DNA of 64,000 nt from Pseudoalteromonas shioyasakiensis (lineage in GTDB: Bacteria > Pseudomonadota > Gammaproteobacteria > Enterobacterales > Alteromonadaceae), in the NCBI RefSeq assembly GCF_024518675.1, contig NZ_JANIGL010000002.1:62001-126000 (forward strand). Reading direction: 5' to 3'. Shown in pieces: positions 52,211 to 62,447 of this stretch (within the stretch, counting starts at the first letter, position 1; the number at the start of each line of letters is the position of its first letter). Both the position numbers and the translations under genes were made by a program. The notes beneath the pieces are model-generated. The model had not been told where the DNA came from. It worked only from the letters and a program-made list of their open reading frames with translations, and ran no database searches.

Positions 52211-54580
52211 ATGTCTAATAAAGTAGATATCCCCACAGCACTAGAATTAAAAACTGAGCAGTTAAGTATTATTAACCAGTTTTCATCCAGTTTATTGCAG
52301 CTGGATGAGCTTGACGAGTTGTTTGAATACGTCACAACTCAGGTGGTAAAGCGCTTAGGTTTTGTTGATTGTGTTATTTATCTTGCTGATCACACTCAAG
52401 CTACTTTAAATGAAGTCGCGTCTATGGGCGTCTCTGCACAGGCCGCTGATTACTTTATCGAGCGTAATGTCATTCCATTTAATCAAGGTATTACAGGCTA
52501 TGTTGCCACAACCGGCCAAGCAGTTATTATTGGTGATGTCAGTGCTGATGTGCGTTATATCGCTGATGCCCGCCCTGCCATGTCAGAGTTATGTGTGCCG
52601 CTTATTTATAAACACAAAGTGCTAGGGGTTATTGACTGTGAACACCCCAAGCGTAATTATTTTACCGATGCTCACCTAGAAATACTCACCACAGTAGCCC
52701 ATTTATTGAGTGCCAAAATAAATCAGGTTCGAACTGTTAATAATTTACAAAAAACGGTCAATCAACTCAATGATGCGCAAAAATTAGAAGCAACCCTATT
52801 ACAAATAGCCAACTTGACCTACCAAGCAAATGACTTAGACGCATTTTTAGAGTCATTACATAATATTATGACCAACTTACTACGAACAGATAACTTTTTA
52901 GTTGGCTTGTATGATAAAAATGTCGATATCTTAGAAATTGTTTACATTATTGAAGAAGGCGTTCGATCAAATGCCCACAAAAAGATTTCTAAAGAACAGC
53001 TAAAACATACCGCCTCTTATTATTTACTCACTGCTGAGCAATCTCTATTACTTAATAAAACCGAGTATCAACAGCATATTGACGCTGGCCACTTTAAAAT
53101 GGTCGGCAGACCTTCTGAGTCATGGTTAGGTGTACCATTTAATGTCAATGATCATACCACGGGCGTCATCGTGGTACAGAGTTATCAAGCGCAATACCAC
53201 TACAGCGAACATGATAGAGACTTACTAACTTATGTCAGCCGCCAAATCAGTATGGCTATCGATAGACAACTTTCCCGACAAGCCCTTGAGTATAGAGCGC
53301 TACACGATGAACTCACTGGATTGGCAAATAGGTCATTATTAATAGAACAAATGCAGCATGCTATTTTACGCCTTGCCCGTGAACCTAAAAAAGTCAGTCA
53401 TTGTTTACTCTATTTAGACTTCGATCGCTTTAAAAGTATTAACGATTCCTTAGGTCATGAAGTAGGCGATCACTTTCTTATTTCAATTTGTCAGGCTATC
53501 AAAGCAACAATTCGTAATACAGATACCTTTGCTCGCTTGGGGGGCGATGAATTTGCAATTTTTATGGAAAACATCAGCCATAAAAACCAAGTTAATGAGG
53601 CATTAAAAAGAATCTCGGCCGCTTTAGAAGCCCCCCTGAATATTGATGGCCATTTGCTTCAAGCATCAACCAGTATTGGTGTTGCCTTTACCCAAACTAG
53701 TGAAGATAAAGCATACAAATTACTACAGCATGCTGATGCTGCAATGTACGAGGCTAAGTCTTCAGGGCGAGGGCAAGTCAGATTCTTTAATGGCACCATG
53801 CGAAAAAAACTGAAAACACATGCAGATATTGAAAACGATTTACAGCATGGCATTGAGCACAACGAGTTTGAGCTGTACTACCAGCCTATTTTTACAATTC
53901 AATCTAATAACATTGTTGGTTTTGAAGCACTAGTACGCTGGCACCACCCTAATAAAGGCTTTGTGCCACCAAATGACTTTATACCCGTAGCGGAAAGCAC
54001 AGGGCAAATCATTAATCTAGACTTGCACTTATTAGATATTGCGGCAAAACAAATAGCTGAATGGACTCAACAAGGAAAGCGTTTCTTGCGCATTACCGTC
54101 AATGTTTCTTCTAGGCATTTTGCCAGCCTAGATTTTGTCTCACAAATCCATGCAATCTATAATAAATACCAACTGCCATTAGGCTCATTATGCTTAGAGA
54201 TCACCGAATCAGGCTTGATTGAAAACTTAGCATTAGCGACCCAGATCATCGAAGGATTAGCCCCATTAAAAGTAAAGTTATGCCTTGATGACTTTGGTAC
54301 TGGTTACTCTGCCTTAGGCTATTTGCATCAACTACCGATTCATGTGCTTAAAATAGACAAAAGCTTTATTGATAATTTAAAAGATGATGCTAACCCACTC
54401 GTCGATGCTATTTTATCTCTTGCCAATTCACTCGAGCTCGATGTAGTTGCTGAAGGGATCGAAACTCAAACGCAACTAGCGATATTACAACGTACCCAAT
54501 GTCATTTTGGCCAAGGTTTTCTAAAATCAAAACCACTCCCCGCACATGCTGCTATCAGTTTAATAAACGCGCCTATTTAA
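52211..54580 (+). CDS. GAF-GGDEF-EAL cyclic-di-GMP protein
   Basis: The 789-residue soluble protein has an N-terminal GAF domain (about 15-170), a second GAF-like domain (about 190-355), a GGDEF domain (about 375-520, motif RLGGDEFAIF intact) and an EAL domain (about 545-785, GFEALVRWHHP, DDFGTGYSAL and EGIET intact). Both synthesis and breakdown of cyclic-di-GMP are possible; which dominates cannot be told. It has no membrane span, so it senses a cytoplasmic signal. It is a single-gene unit. Confidence 0.93.
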   Translation: MSNKVDIPTALELKTEQLSIINQFSSSLLQLDELDELFEYVTTQVVKRLGFVDCVIYLADHTQATLNEVASMGVSAQAADYFIERNVIPFNQGITGYVATTGQAVIIGDVSADVRYIADARPAMSELCVPLIYKHKVLGVIDCEHPKRNYFTDAHLEILTTVAHLLSAKINQVRTVNNLQKTVNQLNDAQKLEATLLQIANLTYQANDLDAFLESLHNIMTNLLRTDNFLVGLYDKNVDILEIVYIIEEGVRSNAHKKISKEQLKHTASYYLLTAEQSLLLNKTEYQQHIDAGHFKMVGRPSESWLGVPFNVNDHTTGVIVVQSYQAQYHYSEHDRDLLTYVSRQISMAIDRQLSRQALEYRALHDELTGLANRSLLIEQMQHAILRLAREPKKVSHCLLYLDFDRFKSINDSLGHEVGDHFLISICQAIKATIRNTDTFARLGGDEFAIFMENISHKNQVNEALKRISAALEAPLNIDGHLLQASTSIGVAFTQTSEDKAYKLLQHADAAMYEAKSSGRGQVRFFNGTMRKKLKTHADIENDLQHGIEHNEFELYYQPIFTIQSNNIVGFEALVRWHHPNKGFVPPNDFIPVAESTGQIINLDLHLLDIAAKQIAEWTQQGKRFLRITVNVSSRHFASLDFVSQIHAIYNKYQLPLGSLCLEITESGLIENLALATQIIEGLAPLKVKLCLDDFGTGYSALGYLHQLPIHVLKIDKSFIDNLKDDANPLVDAILSLANSLELDVVAEGIETQTQLAILQRTQCHFGQGFLKSKPLPAHAAISLINAPI

Positions 54581-54674
54581 CCTGAAAGCTGGAGGCGGAT
54601 AAATACATTTGTTATTTAATATCAATATATTAGTACATACCTTAACCAGGATTAAGGTTATTTAGCTCATAAAA

Positions 54675-54696
54675 AAGCCCTGAATATTCAGGGCTT
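54675..54696. terminator. Terminator between convergent genes
   Basis: Perfect 22-base palindrome (11 pairs) AAGCCCTGAAT and its complement, preceded by A6, which is a T-run on the minus strand. It ends the YjiH-family gene and possibly the GGDEF-EAL gene. Confidence 0.85.
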
Positions 54697-54713
54697 AGTA
54701 TTAACTTTTAATG

Positions 54714-56102
54714 TTAACCAACTAACCAGTGCGCCATCACAGCAATAACAGGTAAAGTCACTAACGTACGTAAAATGAAAATAATAAATAATTCAACAAT
54801 GTTAACCGGAATTTTGCTACCTAATAAAAGCGCACCCACTTCAGACATATAAATTAACTGGGTCACACTCATTGCAGCAATGATAAAGCGTGTTACATCA
54901 CTTTCAATTGAACCTGCAGCTAAAATCGACGGGATAAACATATCTGCAAAGCCAACCATGATAGTTTGTGCTGCGGCTTCAGCTTCTGGTACTTGGAGTA
55001 ACTCTAAAAATGGCACGAAAGGCATACCAAGATACTGAAATATTGGCGTATACTCAGCAATAATAAGCGCAAACGTACCCACAGCCATAACCACAGGCAG
55101 CACTGCAAACACCATATCCAACGCATTATGAATACCTTCTTTTAATGTGCCTGCAAAACCTGGAGCATGTTTCGCTTTTTCAAGAGCAACATCGAGAGAA
55201 TGTTTAAATAAGGTTTTGCCTTCGGGCACAAGCTCTGCATTTCCATCAGGCTCGCTGCCATCAATAAAGCTGTCTTTTTTAAACCGTAATGGTGGCAAGC
55301 GTGGCACAATAACAGCGGCAACGACACCCGCTAAACATACGGTTAAATAAAACGGGGCGAATAAATATTCAAGTTTTACTTGCCCTATCACCACTAAACA
55401 AAAGGTAATTGACACTGCAGAAAACGTAGTACCAATAATAGCCGCTTCGCGTTGAGTGTAATATTTATCTTCATATTGGCGAGCAGTCATTAAAATGCCA
55501 ACACTACCGTCACCTAACCATGAGGCTACGCAGTTAACCGCGCTTCGCCCTGGTACACCAAATAGTGGCCTCATAACCTTAGTTAATAATGTCCCGGCAA
55601 GCTCTAGCAAGCCAAAATTAAGCAATAAAGGCAGTAATAAACCCGCTAGGATAAAAACAGAAAATAATACCGGCAATAAATCTTTTAATACTAATAAGCC
55701 AGTATTCTCTGAACTTATTGCATGTGGGCCAACCTGAAAATAAGTGAGTAACACAAACAGCATGCCAAATAAGCGCGTTACTAACCAAATCCAACTCACA
55801 TTAAATAAATGATTAAGCAAATGAAATTTGGTTAAACTTTCTGGCTTAAATACGCTAAAAATCAATGACAAAACGCCAGTGATACAGATAATTACCGCAA
55901 TTAAACCAAGTGCTATTTCACTGAATGCACCTTGGATCACTTTAGCCATAACAGCAATAGGAATGGTCATGACCTCCCCTGCGGGGACAGGAGTCATAAA
56001 CAAAAACACACCAATTAACGATGGGATCAAAAAAGTTAACCACACCTTCAAATCATATCGTTGCTCTGTGGGTGCAGGTGTGGGTGAATTTAACTGAGAC
56101 AT
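54714..56102 (-). CDS. YjiH-family membrane protein (nucleoside-recognition/Gate domain)
   Basis: I prefer the start at 56102 (462 residues). The product has about ten hydrophobic spans and the Gate/nucleoside-recognition text RPLFGVPGRSAVNCVASWLGDGSVGILMTARQYEDKYYTQREAAIIGTTFSAVS. These resemble YjiH-family proteins of unknown transport function. It lies downstream of bamC on the same strand with about 68 bases between them. Confidence 0.8.
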   Translation of the reverse strand: MSQLNSPTPAPTEQRYDLKVWLTFLIPSLIGVFLFMTPVPAGEVMTIPIAVMAKVIQGAFSEIALGLIAVIICITGVLSLIFSVFKPESLTKFHLLNHLFNVSWIWLVTRLFGMLFVLLTYFQVGPHAISSENTGLLVLKDLLPVLFSVFILAGLLLPLLLNFGLLELAGTLLTKVMRPLFGVPGRSAVNCVASWLGDGSVGILMTARQYEDKYYTQREAAIIGTTFSAVSITFCLVVIGQVKLEYLFAPFYLTVCLAGVVAAVIVPRLPPLRFKKDSFIDGSEPDGNAELVPEGKTLFKHSLDVALEKAKHAPGFAGTLKEGIHNALDMVFAVLPVVMAVGTFALIIAEYTPIFQYLGMPFVPFLELLQVPEAEAAAQTIMVGFADMFIPSILAAGSIESDVTRFIIAAMSVTQLIYMSEVGALLLGSKIPVNIVELFIIFILRTLVTLPVIAVMAHWLVG

Positions 56103-56170
56103 ATTTTCAACCTGTAAAAAGCACAAAAAGAGCAAAGCGCTCTTTTTGTGGTGAGATTTTTATTTTTTAA

Positions 56171-57232
56171 TTAAATTTTTATACCGCGCTGACGCAACGC
56201 ATTCTCTAATGCTTGTTGTAAGTCATTCATGGTACCTGGCTCTAAGGTTGTTCCCTCATCATCCATCCAGGTTAAGCTTGTGCCACCTTCTTTAGTACGG
56301 CTTACTAAAATTTGGTATTGACCATCTTCAATTGGTAATTCAGCTAATTCTTCGCCCCAAATTGAATCCCACACACTTGATTCTGGCTTTTTGTAATCAG
56401 CTGTAATCAAGCCACGCTCTTGGTCTATTTCAATAATTGTAAATGACAAGCGCTCTAAGAAACCTGAAAAACGATCAAACACAGCGAAATAGTCTTGTTC
56501 AGTGACTAGAGCTGCATTTCCTTTATTATCAAAGCCCATTTCGAGTGAGATAATGCCCTGCTGTTTACGCATTTCAACTTCTAGCTGACGATAACGATAA
56601 TCAAACTCTCCAATCACTTGATTCAAAGCACGCACTTCTAACTGCTGCTGAAGTAATGGGGTTAACTCTTCATCTTTACTTTTATAATCAACTAACTTAG
56701 ATGTTAAAGACGCGGTTCTTTGGTGCGACTTTTCTTCAATACTAAATAAAAAGCGCTGCTGAGATACTTCGGTGTCGCTATCCCATAACCAGCCTTCTTC
56801 AGGTTGAATGATCGCATACCAATCTGTTTCAACAGTACCTAGTAATTTGTCTTGTTTTAACGGTTTTGTTTGGTGTTCAGCCAACACGGCCTGAATCGAA
56901 TCCCAAATAAACTCATCTAAATCAACAATTCCGTCATTTTTATCAAAATACACACGGGCTTGTTTATCACCTTCTTCAACCCAACTGCCCTTGGCAATCG
57001 TCAACACCTGTGCAGGCGGGCGGTAATTTGTTGAATCAGGATTGTTATCGTACTCTGCCACTTCCATTTTATAAGTGGGATCTTGCGCAGGCTGCGCTAA
57101 TTGACCAGGTACCTGTACAGGCTCACCTGCTTTATAATTACGTTTATGATGCGCTTCGTCAGTAAAAACGCCACATCCTGATAAACTAACCAATACGCCG
57201 ACAGTCAGCGCTTTTGGGATCCAATACTGCAC
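56171..57232 (-). CDS. bamC: Outer-membrane assembly lipoprotein BamC (NlpB)
   Basis: The 353-residue product has a lipobox (SLSGC, Cys20), an unstructured proline-rich start (PGQLAQPAQDPTYKMEVAEYDNN, the region that contacts BamD) and two helix-grip domains (about 80-210 and 240-353). It belongs to the BAM complex that inserts beta-barrels. In E. coli dapA precedes it; here no dapA lies upstream. Confidence 0.9.
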   Translation of the reverse strand: MQYWIPKALTVGVLVSLSGCGVFTDEAHHKRNYKAGEPVQVPGQLAQPAQDPTYKMEVAEYDNNPDSTNYRPPAQVLTIAKGSWVEEGDKQARVYFDKNDGIVDLDEFIWDSIQAVLAEHQTKPLKQDKLLGTVETDWYAIIQPEEGWLWDSDTEVSQQRFLFSIEEKSHQRTASLTSKLVDYKSKDEELTPLLQQQLEVRALNQVIGEFDYRYRQLEVEMRKQQGIISLEMGFDNKGNAALVTEQDYFAVFDRFSGFLERLSFTIIEIDQERGLITADYKKPESSVWDSIWGEELAELPIEDGQYQILVSRTKEGGTSLTWMDDEGTTLEPGTMNDLQQALENALRQRGIKI

Positions 57233-57577
57233 AGATAATTCTCCTTAGCATACCCTTAATTGTTTTAACAAATATATGAGTGGGTTATGCCGATTTGGTT
57301 CAGTGTAAAATCAAGATTAACTTTACATTTCTTATTTTTATGCAAACTCAATAAAACTGGCGGCTATCAATTACAGCCATTGGTTATGCAAAATTTTAAC
57401 TATGGTACTTTCCCATGCTATGAAAAACAAGAAACACTGTGCTTTAAATACCGGCTTAATGCATATCAATTGTAGTTTAGCGGTAAATTTGTGCTAAACT
57501 TCGCCGCCGTGCATGTGTATTTGCCCTTAGGGCTCACTCTGGCTGTTATTGCTAATATAACCTAGGTACTTGAATTC
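57233..57577. other. Divergent spacer between bamC and gcvR
   Basis: About 345 bases with no gene I trust; a 62-codon plus-strand frame at 57287 has no ribosome site or recognisable content. In enterobacteria dapA occupies this place. It must hold the promoters of both neighbours. Confidence 0.4.
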
Positions 57578-58111
57578 ATGACTGCTTTTTCAAATCATCA
57601 AATCGTTTTAACTGCTATAGGCGAAGATCGCCCAGGTATTGTCAGCGAATTAACGCAATTAGTGAGTGATTGCCACTGCAATATTATTGATAGCCGTATC
57701 GCTATATTAGGCAGCGAGTTCACATTTATTATGCTGTTAGCCGGTGATATGTCTGCAATCAGCCGTATAGAACATACTTTACCGGTCAAAGGCATGGAGC
57801 TGGGTTTGCTCACCATGATGAAGCGTACCGCAAGCCACACAGAGAGTGAGTTTTGCGCTGGCTATACCTTAGAGTACACAGGTATCGACACTCCTGGCAC
57901 CCTGAGTAAAGTAACGCGCTTTTTTGCTGATAACCAAATTAGCATTTGCTCATTAAAATCAGATACGTATGATGAGCAAGAAGAAACTAAAATGCGTTGC
58001 GAATTGGAGTTTAATATTCCTGTTGATGTCAATATCGATGAGTTTAAGATCGATTTTGAAGCCCTTTCTCGTACACTTGACGTAGATTATATTTTTAGAC
58101 GTATTCGCTAA
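57578..58111 (+). CDS. gcvR: Glycine cleavage system repressor-like ACT protein GcvR
   Basis: The 177-residue product has two ACT domains (about 8-80, QIVLTAIGEDRPGIVSELTQLVSDCHCNIIDSRIAILG, and about 95-165, YTLEYTGIDTPGTLSKVTRFFADNQISICSL), the layout of GcvR. In E. coli GcvR binds GcvA and represses the glycine cleavage operon. It precedes bcp by 10 bases, the same pair order as in E. coli. Confidence 0.9.
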   Translation: MTAFSNHQIVLTAIGEDRPGIVSELTQLVSDCHCNIIDSRIAILGSEFTFIMLLAGDMSAISRIEHTLPVKGMELGLLTMMKRTASHTESEFCAGYTLEYTGIDTPGTLSKVTRFFADNQISICSLKSDTYDEQEETKMRCELEFNIPVDVNIDEFKIDFEALSRTLDVDYIFRRIR

Positions 58112-58121
58112 GGAGCAAAAT

Positions 58122-58598
58122 ATGAACTTGATCAGCCCATTACAAGCCGGTGATACTGCACCCGCTTTTAGCCTGCAAAACCAAGATGGTGAAACCATCG
58201 AACTCGCTGAGCTACTTAAAGAACAACAAGTATTAGTGTATTTTTACCCAAAAGCCTCGACCCCTGGCTGCACGGTTCAAGCCGAAAATTTGCGTGATGA
58301 AAAAGCAGAGCTCGCTAAGCTTAACACTCGCGTCGTTGGCATTAGCCCTGACCCAGTAAAACGCTTAAAAAACTTTGAAACTAAAAAAGAGCTTAACTTT
58401 GACCTTTTATCTGATGAAGATCATGCCATTGCGGAAGCATTTGGCGTATGGGGTTATAAGAAGTTTATGGGAAAAGAGTACGACGGTATCCACCGTTTAA
58501 GCTTTTTGATTGGCCAAGATGGCAAAATCAAACACTTGTTTAATAAATTTAAAACCAAAGACCATCATCAAGTTGTGTTAGATTTTTTAAAAGGCTAA
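58122..58598 (+). CDS. bcp: Thiol peroxidase Bcp (peroxiredoxin)
   Basis: The 158-residue product is an AhpC/TSA-type peroxiredoxin with the peroxidatic Cys in ASTPGCTVQAENLRD. The second cysteine five residues later, present in E. coli Bcp (CTVQAC), is replaced by Glu, so it must use another thiol for recycling. The rest (VVGISPDPVKRLKNFETKKELNFDLLSDEDHAIAEAFGVWG) is standard. It detoxifies peroxides in the cytoplasm and is co-transcribed with gcvR. Confidence 0.94.
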   Translation: MNLISPLQAGDTAPAFSLQNQDGETIELAELLKEQQVLVYFYPKASTPGCTVQAENLRDEKAELAKLNTRVVGISPDPVKRLKNFETKKELNFDLLSDEDHAIAEAFGVWGYKKFMGKEYDGIHRLSFLIGQDGKIKHLFNKFKTKDHHQVVLDFLKG

Positions 58599-58610
58599 TA
58601 CTGCATAAAT

Positions 58611-58633
58611 AACCCCGAACTATTATCGGGGTT
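58611..58633. terminator. Terminator after bcp
   Basis: AACCCCGA pairs with TCGGGGTT around a seven-base loop, 12 bases past the bcp stop and before the stop of the convergent DUF3334 gene, so it may serve both. Confidence 0.75.
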
Positions 58634-58651
58634 ATCCTTCATTAAAAACTA

Positions 58652-59338
58652 TTATAATCCTAACTCTGCCATAAAATCATCGTCAGCATCACCTGCTGCC
58701 TCTGCTTTAGCCGCTTGCTCTTTTGCTGCCTTTTGCTTAGCTTCATTTTCAATAATGTCGTCAGGGTCAACCGCTTCGGTAATATCAAAATCATGTAATT
58801 TGATAAACTCAGTTTTATCCATTGCCAGCTCTAAATAAAAAATGTTTTGTTTGCTCGTCGTGAATGTAACGCGCCGTGCTTGTGGTCTATCCATAGTGGT
58901 ATCCACTGAGATTTGCACTTGCTTATTAATTGCCATCATTTTCGGTTGGTTTTGGGTAATGGAAGTGTGCAATTGCTCGCGAACTTTTGACGTGAAATCA
59001 CCAACGATTTGGTTCATCAATTCACCGAGTACATTCGATACATCATCAGATAAATGACTATGGGCAATCTCTTCTTCAGGCATACCCATGCTGCGCATAT
59101 AGTCATGGTATATTTCCATCGCCGCTTGCGAAGTAAAGTTGGTAATTACTAACCCTGTAAAGCCGCCATCGAACAACACAAAACAGCCAATATCTGGCCG
59201 CATACAGGTACGGGTTATCTTTTGTACCATTGCTGAGTAACTAATGCTATTGCCGCTAGCCGATGATAAAACCTCGGTTACTGAGTGACAAAGCGTAGAT
59301 AGAATATCTTCTGTACTAATCACTTTACTTTTGCTCAT
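58652..59338 (-). CDS. DUF3334 (CheX/CheC-like fold) protein
   Basis: The preferred start at 59338 gives 228 residues. The product resembles DUF3334 proteins, with CheX-like text (VSNVLGELMNQIVGDFTSKVREQL) and an Ala/Lys-rich acidic tail. Such proteins are related to CheX/CheC phosphatases but often lack their catalytic pair; the NxxxxxxG-type motif is partly present here. Function is unknown; a link to chemotaxis or motility is possible. Confidence 0.75.
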   Translation of the reverse strand: MSKSKVISTEDILSTLCHSVTEVLSSASGNSISYSAMVQKITRTCMRPDIGCFVLFDGGFTGLVITNFTSQAAMEIYHDYMRSMGMPEEEIAHSHLSDDVSNVLGELMNQIVGDFTSKVREQLHTSITQNQPKMMAINKQVQISVDTTMDRPQARRVTFTTSKQNIFYLELAMDKTEFIKLHDFDITEAVDPDDIIENEAKQKAAKEQAAKAEAAGDADDDFMAELGL

Positions 59339-59455
59339 TATACTTCTCTTTTTGTACTTGTTATTGATAATTCTAGCCAAGCTACTGAAATTATCACTGA
59401 CTATCCAGCATAAAATGCTAAAATAGTTCTATTATTTTTCAAAGAGACTGTTTGT

Positions 59456-60181
59456 GTGACTGTAAAAGACAGTATTTATGCCACAGAGCAAGCGGTTAAA
59501 GATTTTAGCTTTGACCAAAACGTAGTAGAAGTATTCCCTGATATGATCCAGCGCTCAGTGCCTGGATATGCCACTATTGTTAGCACAATGGGTAAACTTG
59601 CTGGTGAATACGCACAAAGTAACTCTAATTTATATGATTTAGGTTGCTCCCTTGGTGCCGTTACCTTAAGTATGCGCCGGAATATCCGTACTGATAACTG
59701 CCATATTATTGCAGTTGATAACTCCGAAGCCATGGTTGAGCGTTGTAAATTACATTTACAAGGTTTTCGCTCCGAAGTGCCAGTAACAGTTACTCTTGGC
59801 GACATTAACGAGCTTAATATTGAAAATGCATCGGTAGTGGCGATGAACTTTACGCTTCAATTTATTCCGCCAGCCCAGCGTCAAGCCGTACTTGAAAAAA
59901 TTTACGCTAATTTAAAACCCGGCGGTGTGTTACTGCTAAGTGAAAAAGTAAAAGGCGAAAACGAGCAGTGCGATAACTTGCTGATTGACTTACATCATGA
60001 CTTCAAACGTCACAACGGCTATTCAGAATTAGAAATAAGCCAAAAACGTACCGCTATAGAAAATGTAATGCGCCCTGATACCTTAAGCTCTCATTACACT
60101 CGCCTAAAGAACATCGGCTTTAGCCAAACTCAGGTGTGGTATCAATGTTTTAATTTTTGCTCATTAGTTGCAATAAAATAA
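59456..60181 (+). CDS. cmoA: Carboxy-S-adenosylmethionine synthase CmoA
   Basis: The 241-residue product starts at GTG 59456 and begins with DSIYATEQAVKDFSFDQNVVEVFPDMIQRSVPGY, the conserved CmoA opening, followed by the methyltransferase-fold motif YDLGCSLGAVTLSM. It makes carboxy-SAM from SAM and prephenate. cmoB, which uses the product, follows after 15 bases. Confidence 0.95.
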   Translation: MTVKDSIYATEQAVKDFSFDQNVVEVFPDMIQRSVPGYATIVSTMGKLAGEYAQSNSNLYDLGCSLGAVTLSMRRNIRTDNCHIIAVDNSEAMVERCKLHLQGFRSEVPVTVTLGDINELNIENASVVAMNFTLQFIPPAQRQAVLEKIYANLKPGGVLLLSEKVKGENEQCDNLLIDLHHDFKRHNGYSELEISQKRTAIENVMRPDTLSSHYTRLKNIGFSQTQVWYQCFNFCSLVAIK

Positions 60182-60196
60182 TTTAGGAAATATTTA

Positions 60197-61165
60197 ATGT
60201 CTTCATGGTTTAACCAATTTTATGCAGCCATTGCACAAAGCCCACTGAGTCACTGGCTCGAAGTACTGCCAAGCCAATTAAAGCATTGGCAAAATGAGGC
60301 CAGCCACGGTGATTTGCCAAAATGGCAAAAAGTGTTAAAAAACTTACCCGAAGTACACACTAAACACATTAACATCAACGATAAAGTGGAAATTGGCGCG
60401 CCGGGCGAAATGACGCAAGGCGAGCAAAAGCAAACAACGCACTTATTAAAGCGCATGATGCCTTGGCGTAAAGGCCCTTTTAGCGTACATGGCATTGAAA
60501 TTGACACCGAATGGCGCAGCGATTGGAAATGGGACAGACTATTACCTCATATTGAGCCGCTCAAAGGTCGTACAGTGTTAGATATTGGCTGTGGCTCTGG
60601 TTATCATCTATGGCGTATGCGTGGTGAAGGCGCTGAATTTGTTGTTGGTATCGACCCATCTGATTTGTTTTTGTGCCAGTTTCAAGCCATTAAACACTTT
60701 AACCCAGACGAAAATGTACACCTATTGCCACTAGGCGTTGAAGCGCTACCTGAACTCAAAGCATTTGATACGGTATTTTCGATGGGTGTACTTTATCACC
60801 GCCGTTCACCGATTGATTTTCTTGCGCAATTAAAATCCCAACTTAGACCCGGTGGTGAACTGGTACTTGAAACATTGGTTATTGAAGGCGATGAAAATAC
60901 TGTACTTGTCCCTACAGACCGCTATGCCAAAATGCGTAATGTGTGGTTTATACCCAGTACTGCAGCATTAAAGCTGTGGATGGAACGCGTTGGTTTTAAA
61001 GATGTACAAGTAAAAGACTGTGCAATAACCACCCTAGAAGAACAACGAAAATCTGACTGGATGGAAAACGAATCACTGATCGATTTCTTAGATCCGAACG
61101 ATATTAGTAAAACCATTGAAGGCTACCCTGCACCACTGCGCGCAATTTTAACGGCAAAGGCTTAG
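60197..61165 (+). CDS. cmoB: tRNA U34 carboxymethyltransferase CmoB
   Basis: The 322-residue product matches CmoB in length and text: [74 protein letters not shown] and the ending [16 protein letters not shown]. It transfers the carboxymethyl group to 5-hydroxyuridine at tRNA position 34. It forms an operon with cmoA. Confidence 0.96.
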   Translation: MSSWFNQFYAAIAQSPLSHWLEVLPSQLKHWQNEASHGDLPKWQKVLKNLPEVHTKHININDKVEIGAPGEMTQGEQKQTTHLLKRMMPWRKGPFSVHGIEIDTEWRSDWKWDRLLPHIEPLKGRTVLDIGCGSGYHLWRMRGEGAEFVVGIDPSDLFLCQFQAIKHFNPDENVHLLPLGVEALPELKAFDTVFSMGVLYHRRSPIDFLAQLKSQLRPGGELVLETLVIEGDENTVLVPTDRYAKMRNVWFIPSTAALKLWMERVGFKDVQVKDCAITTLEEQRKSDWMENESLIDFLDPNDISKTIEGYPAPLRAILTAKA

Positions 61166-61193
61166 GTTCTAGCAAATAGTAAATTCTTTTAAT

Positions 61194-61221
61194 TTAGCGT
61201 CGAGGCTATCATCGACGCTAA
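61194..61221. terminator. Hairpin after cmoB
   Basis: Ten-pair perfect stem (TTAGCGTCGA with TCGACGCTAA) and an eight-base loop, 28 bases past the cmoB stop. No T-run follows, so it may act as a transcript end stabiliser. Confidence 0.65.
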
Positions 61222-61394
61222 TACAGTACCCTATAGACTATTCCCTAGTACCTTTAAGTCATTATGCGGACAACTGTCCTTGTCAATAGAGCTAAACTTA
61301 TATTTGAACTAGCCGCGCACCAGCAATTGTTGTAAAATACGCGCGTTTCTAAGCATACACATGCAAAACCATGCAACTTTTTTGAGGAAAACCT

Positions 61395-62447
61395 GTGAGC
61401 GAACAAAAACAGTCTCTAAGTTATAAAGACGCGGGCGTAGATATCGATGCCGGTAACGCACTTGTTGAGCGTATTAAAGGCGTAGTTAAAAAAACCCGTC
61501 GTCCTGAAGTTATGGGCGGAATTGGCGGTTTTGGCGCACTGTGCGAAATCCCTGAGGGTTACAAGCAACCTGTTTTAGTTGCAGGCACTGATGGTGTGGG
61601 TACTAAATTACGTTTGGCTATCGACCTGAAAAAACACGATACCGTGGGCATCGACTTAGTTGCTATGTGTGTGAATGACCTTATCGTTCAAGGTGCTGAG
61701 CCATTATTTTTCTTAGATTACTATGCAACAGGTAAGCTTGATGTTGATACAGCTGCAGACGTTGTAACAGGTATTGGTAAAGGCTGTGAACTTTCAGGTT
61801 GTGCCCTAATCGGTGGTGAAACTGCTGAAATGCCTGGCATGTACGAAGGTGAAGATTACGACATGGCTGGTTTTTGTACTGGCGTTGTAGAAAAAGCCAA
61901 TATCATTGACGGCACTAAAGTAGCTGCTGGTGACCAATTAATTGCTCTTGCTTCTAGCGGCCCTCATTCAAACGGCTTTTCGTTAATTCGTAAAGTACTT
62001 GAAGTATCAAACGCTGATACTAACGCTGAGTTTGAAGGTAAAACTCTAGGCGAAACACTGCTTGAGCCTACACGTATTTACGTTAAGCAGTTACTTGAAT
62101 TGTTTAAGCAAGTAGATGTGCATGCCCTTTCTCACATCACCGGTGGTGGTTTTTGGGAAAATATCCCACGTGTATTACCTGAATCTGCAAAAGCAGTTGT
62201 AAAAGGTGATAGCTGGCAATGGCCTGGTATCTTCAACTGGTTACAAGAAAACGGTAACATCACGACTCATGAAATGTACCGCACATTTAACTGTGGTGTA
62301 GGTATGGTTTTAGTGGTTCCTGCCGACAAACTTGAGCAAAGCTTAAGCATCTTAAAAAATCTTGGCGAAAATGCGTGGCACCTTGGTGAAATCCAAGACG
62401 CTAAAGCAGGCGAAGAACAAGTAGAAATCCTAGGCGGCCGTGATTAA
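61395..62447 (+). CDS. purM: Phosphoribosylformylglycinamidine cyclo-ligase
   Basis: The 350-residue product starts at GTG 61395 behind GAGGAAAA. It has the PurM text [73 protein letters not shown] and [16 protein letters not shown]. It closes the imidazole ring to give AIR in purine synthesis. Its stop overlaps the purN start (TAATGG). Confidence 0.97.
   Translation: MSEQKQSLSYKDAGVDIDAGNALVERIKGVVKKTRRPEVMGGIGGFGALCEIPEGYKQPVLVAGTDGVGTKLRLAIDLKKHDTVGIDLVAMCVNDLIVQGAEPLFFLDYYATGKLDVDTAADVVTGIGKGCELSGCALIGGETAEMPGMYEGEDYDMAGFCTGVVEKANIIDGTKVAAGDQLIALASSGPHSNGFSLIRKVLEVSNADTNAEFEGKTLGETLLEPTRIYVKQLLELFKQVDVHALSHITGGGFWENIPRVLPESAKAVVKGDSWQWPGIFNWLQENGNITTHEMYRTFNCGVGMVLVVPADKLEQSLSILKNLGENAWHLGEIQDAKAGEEQVEILGGRD

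Noticed and set aside
57287..57475. 62-residue frame upstream of gcvR
   Set aside because: No ribosome site, cysteine-rich random-looking text, and it fills a promoter region.
61337..61356. PurR box before purM
   Set aside because: ACGCGCGTTTC only loosely resembles the purine-repressor consensus, so I do not list it as a site.
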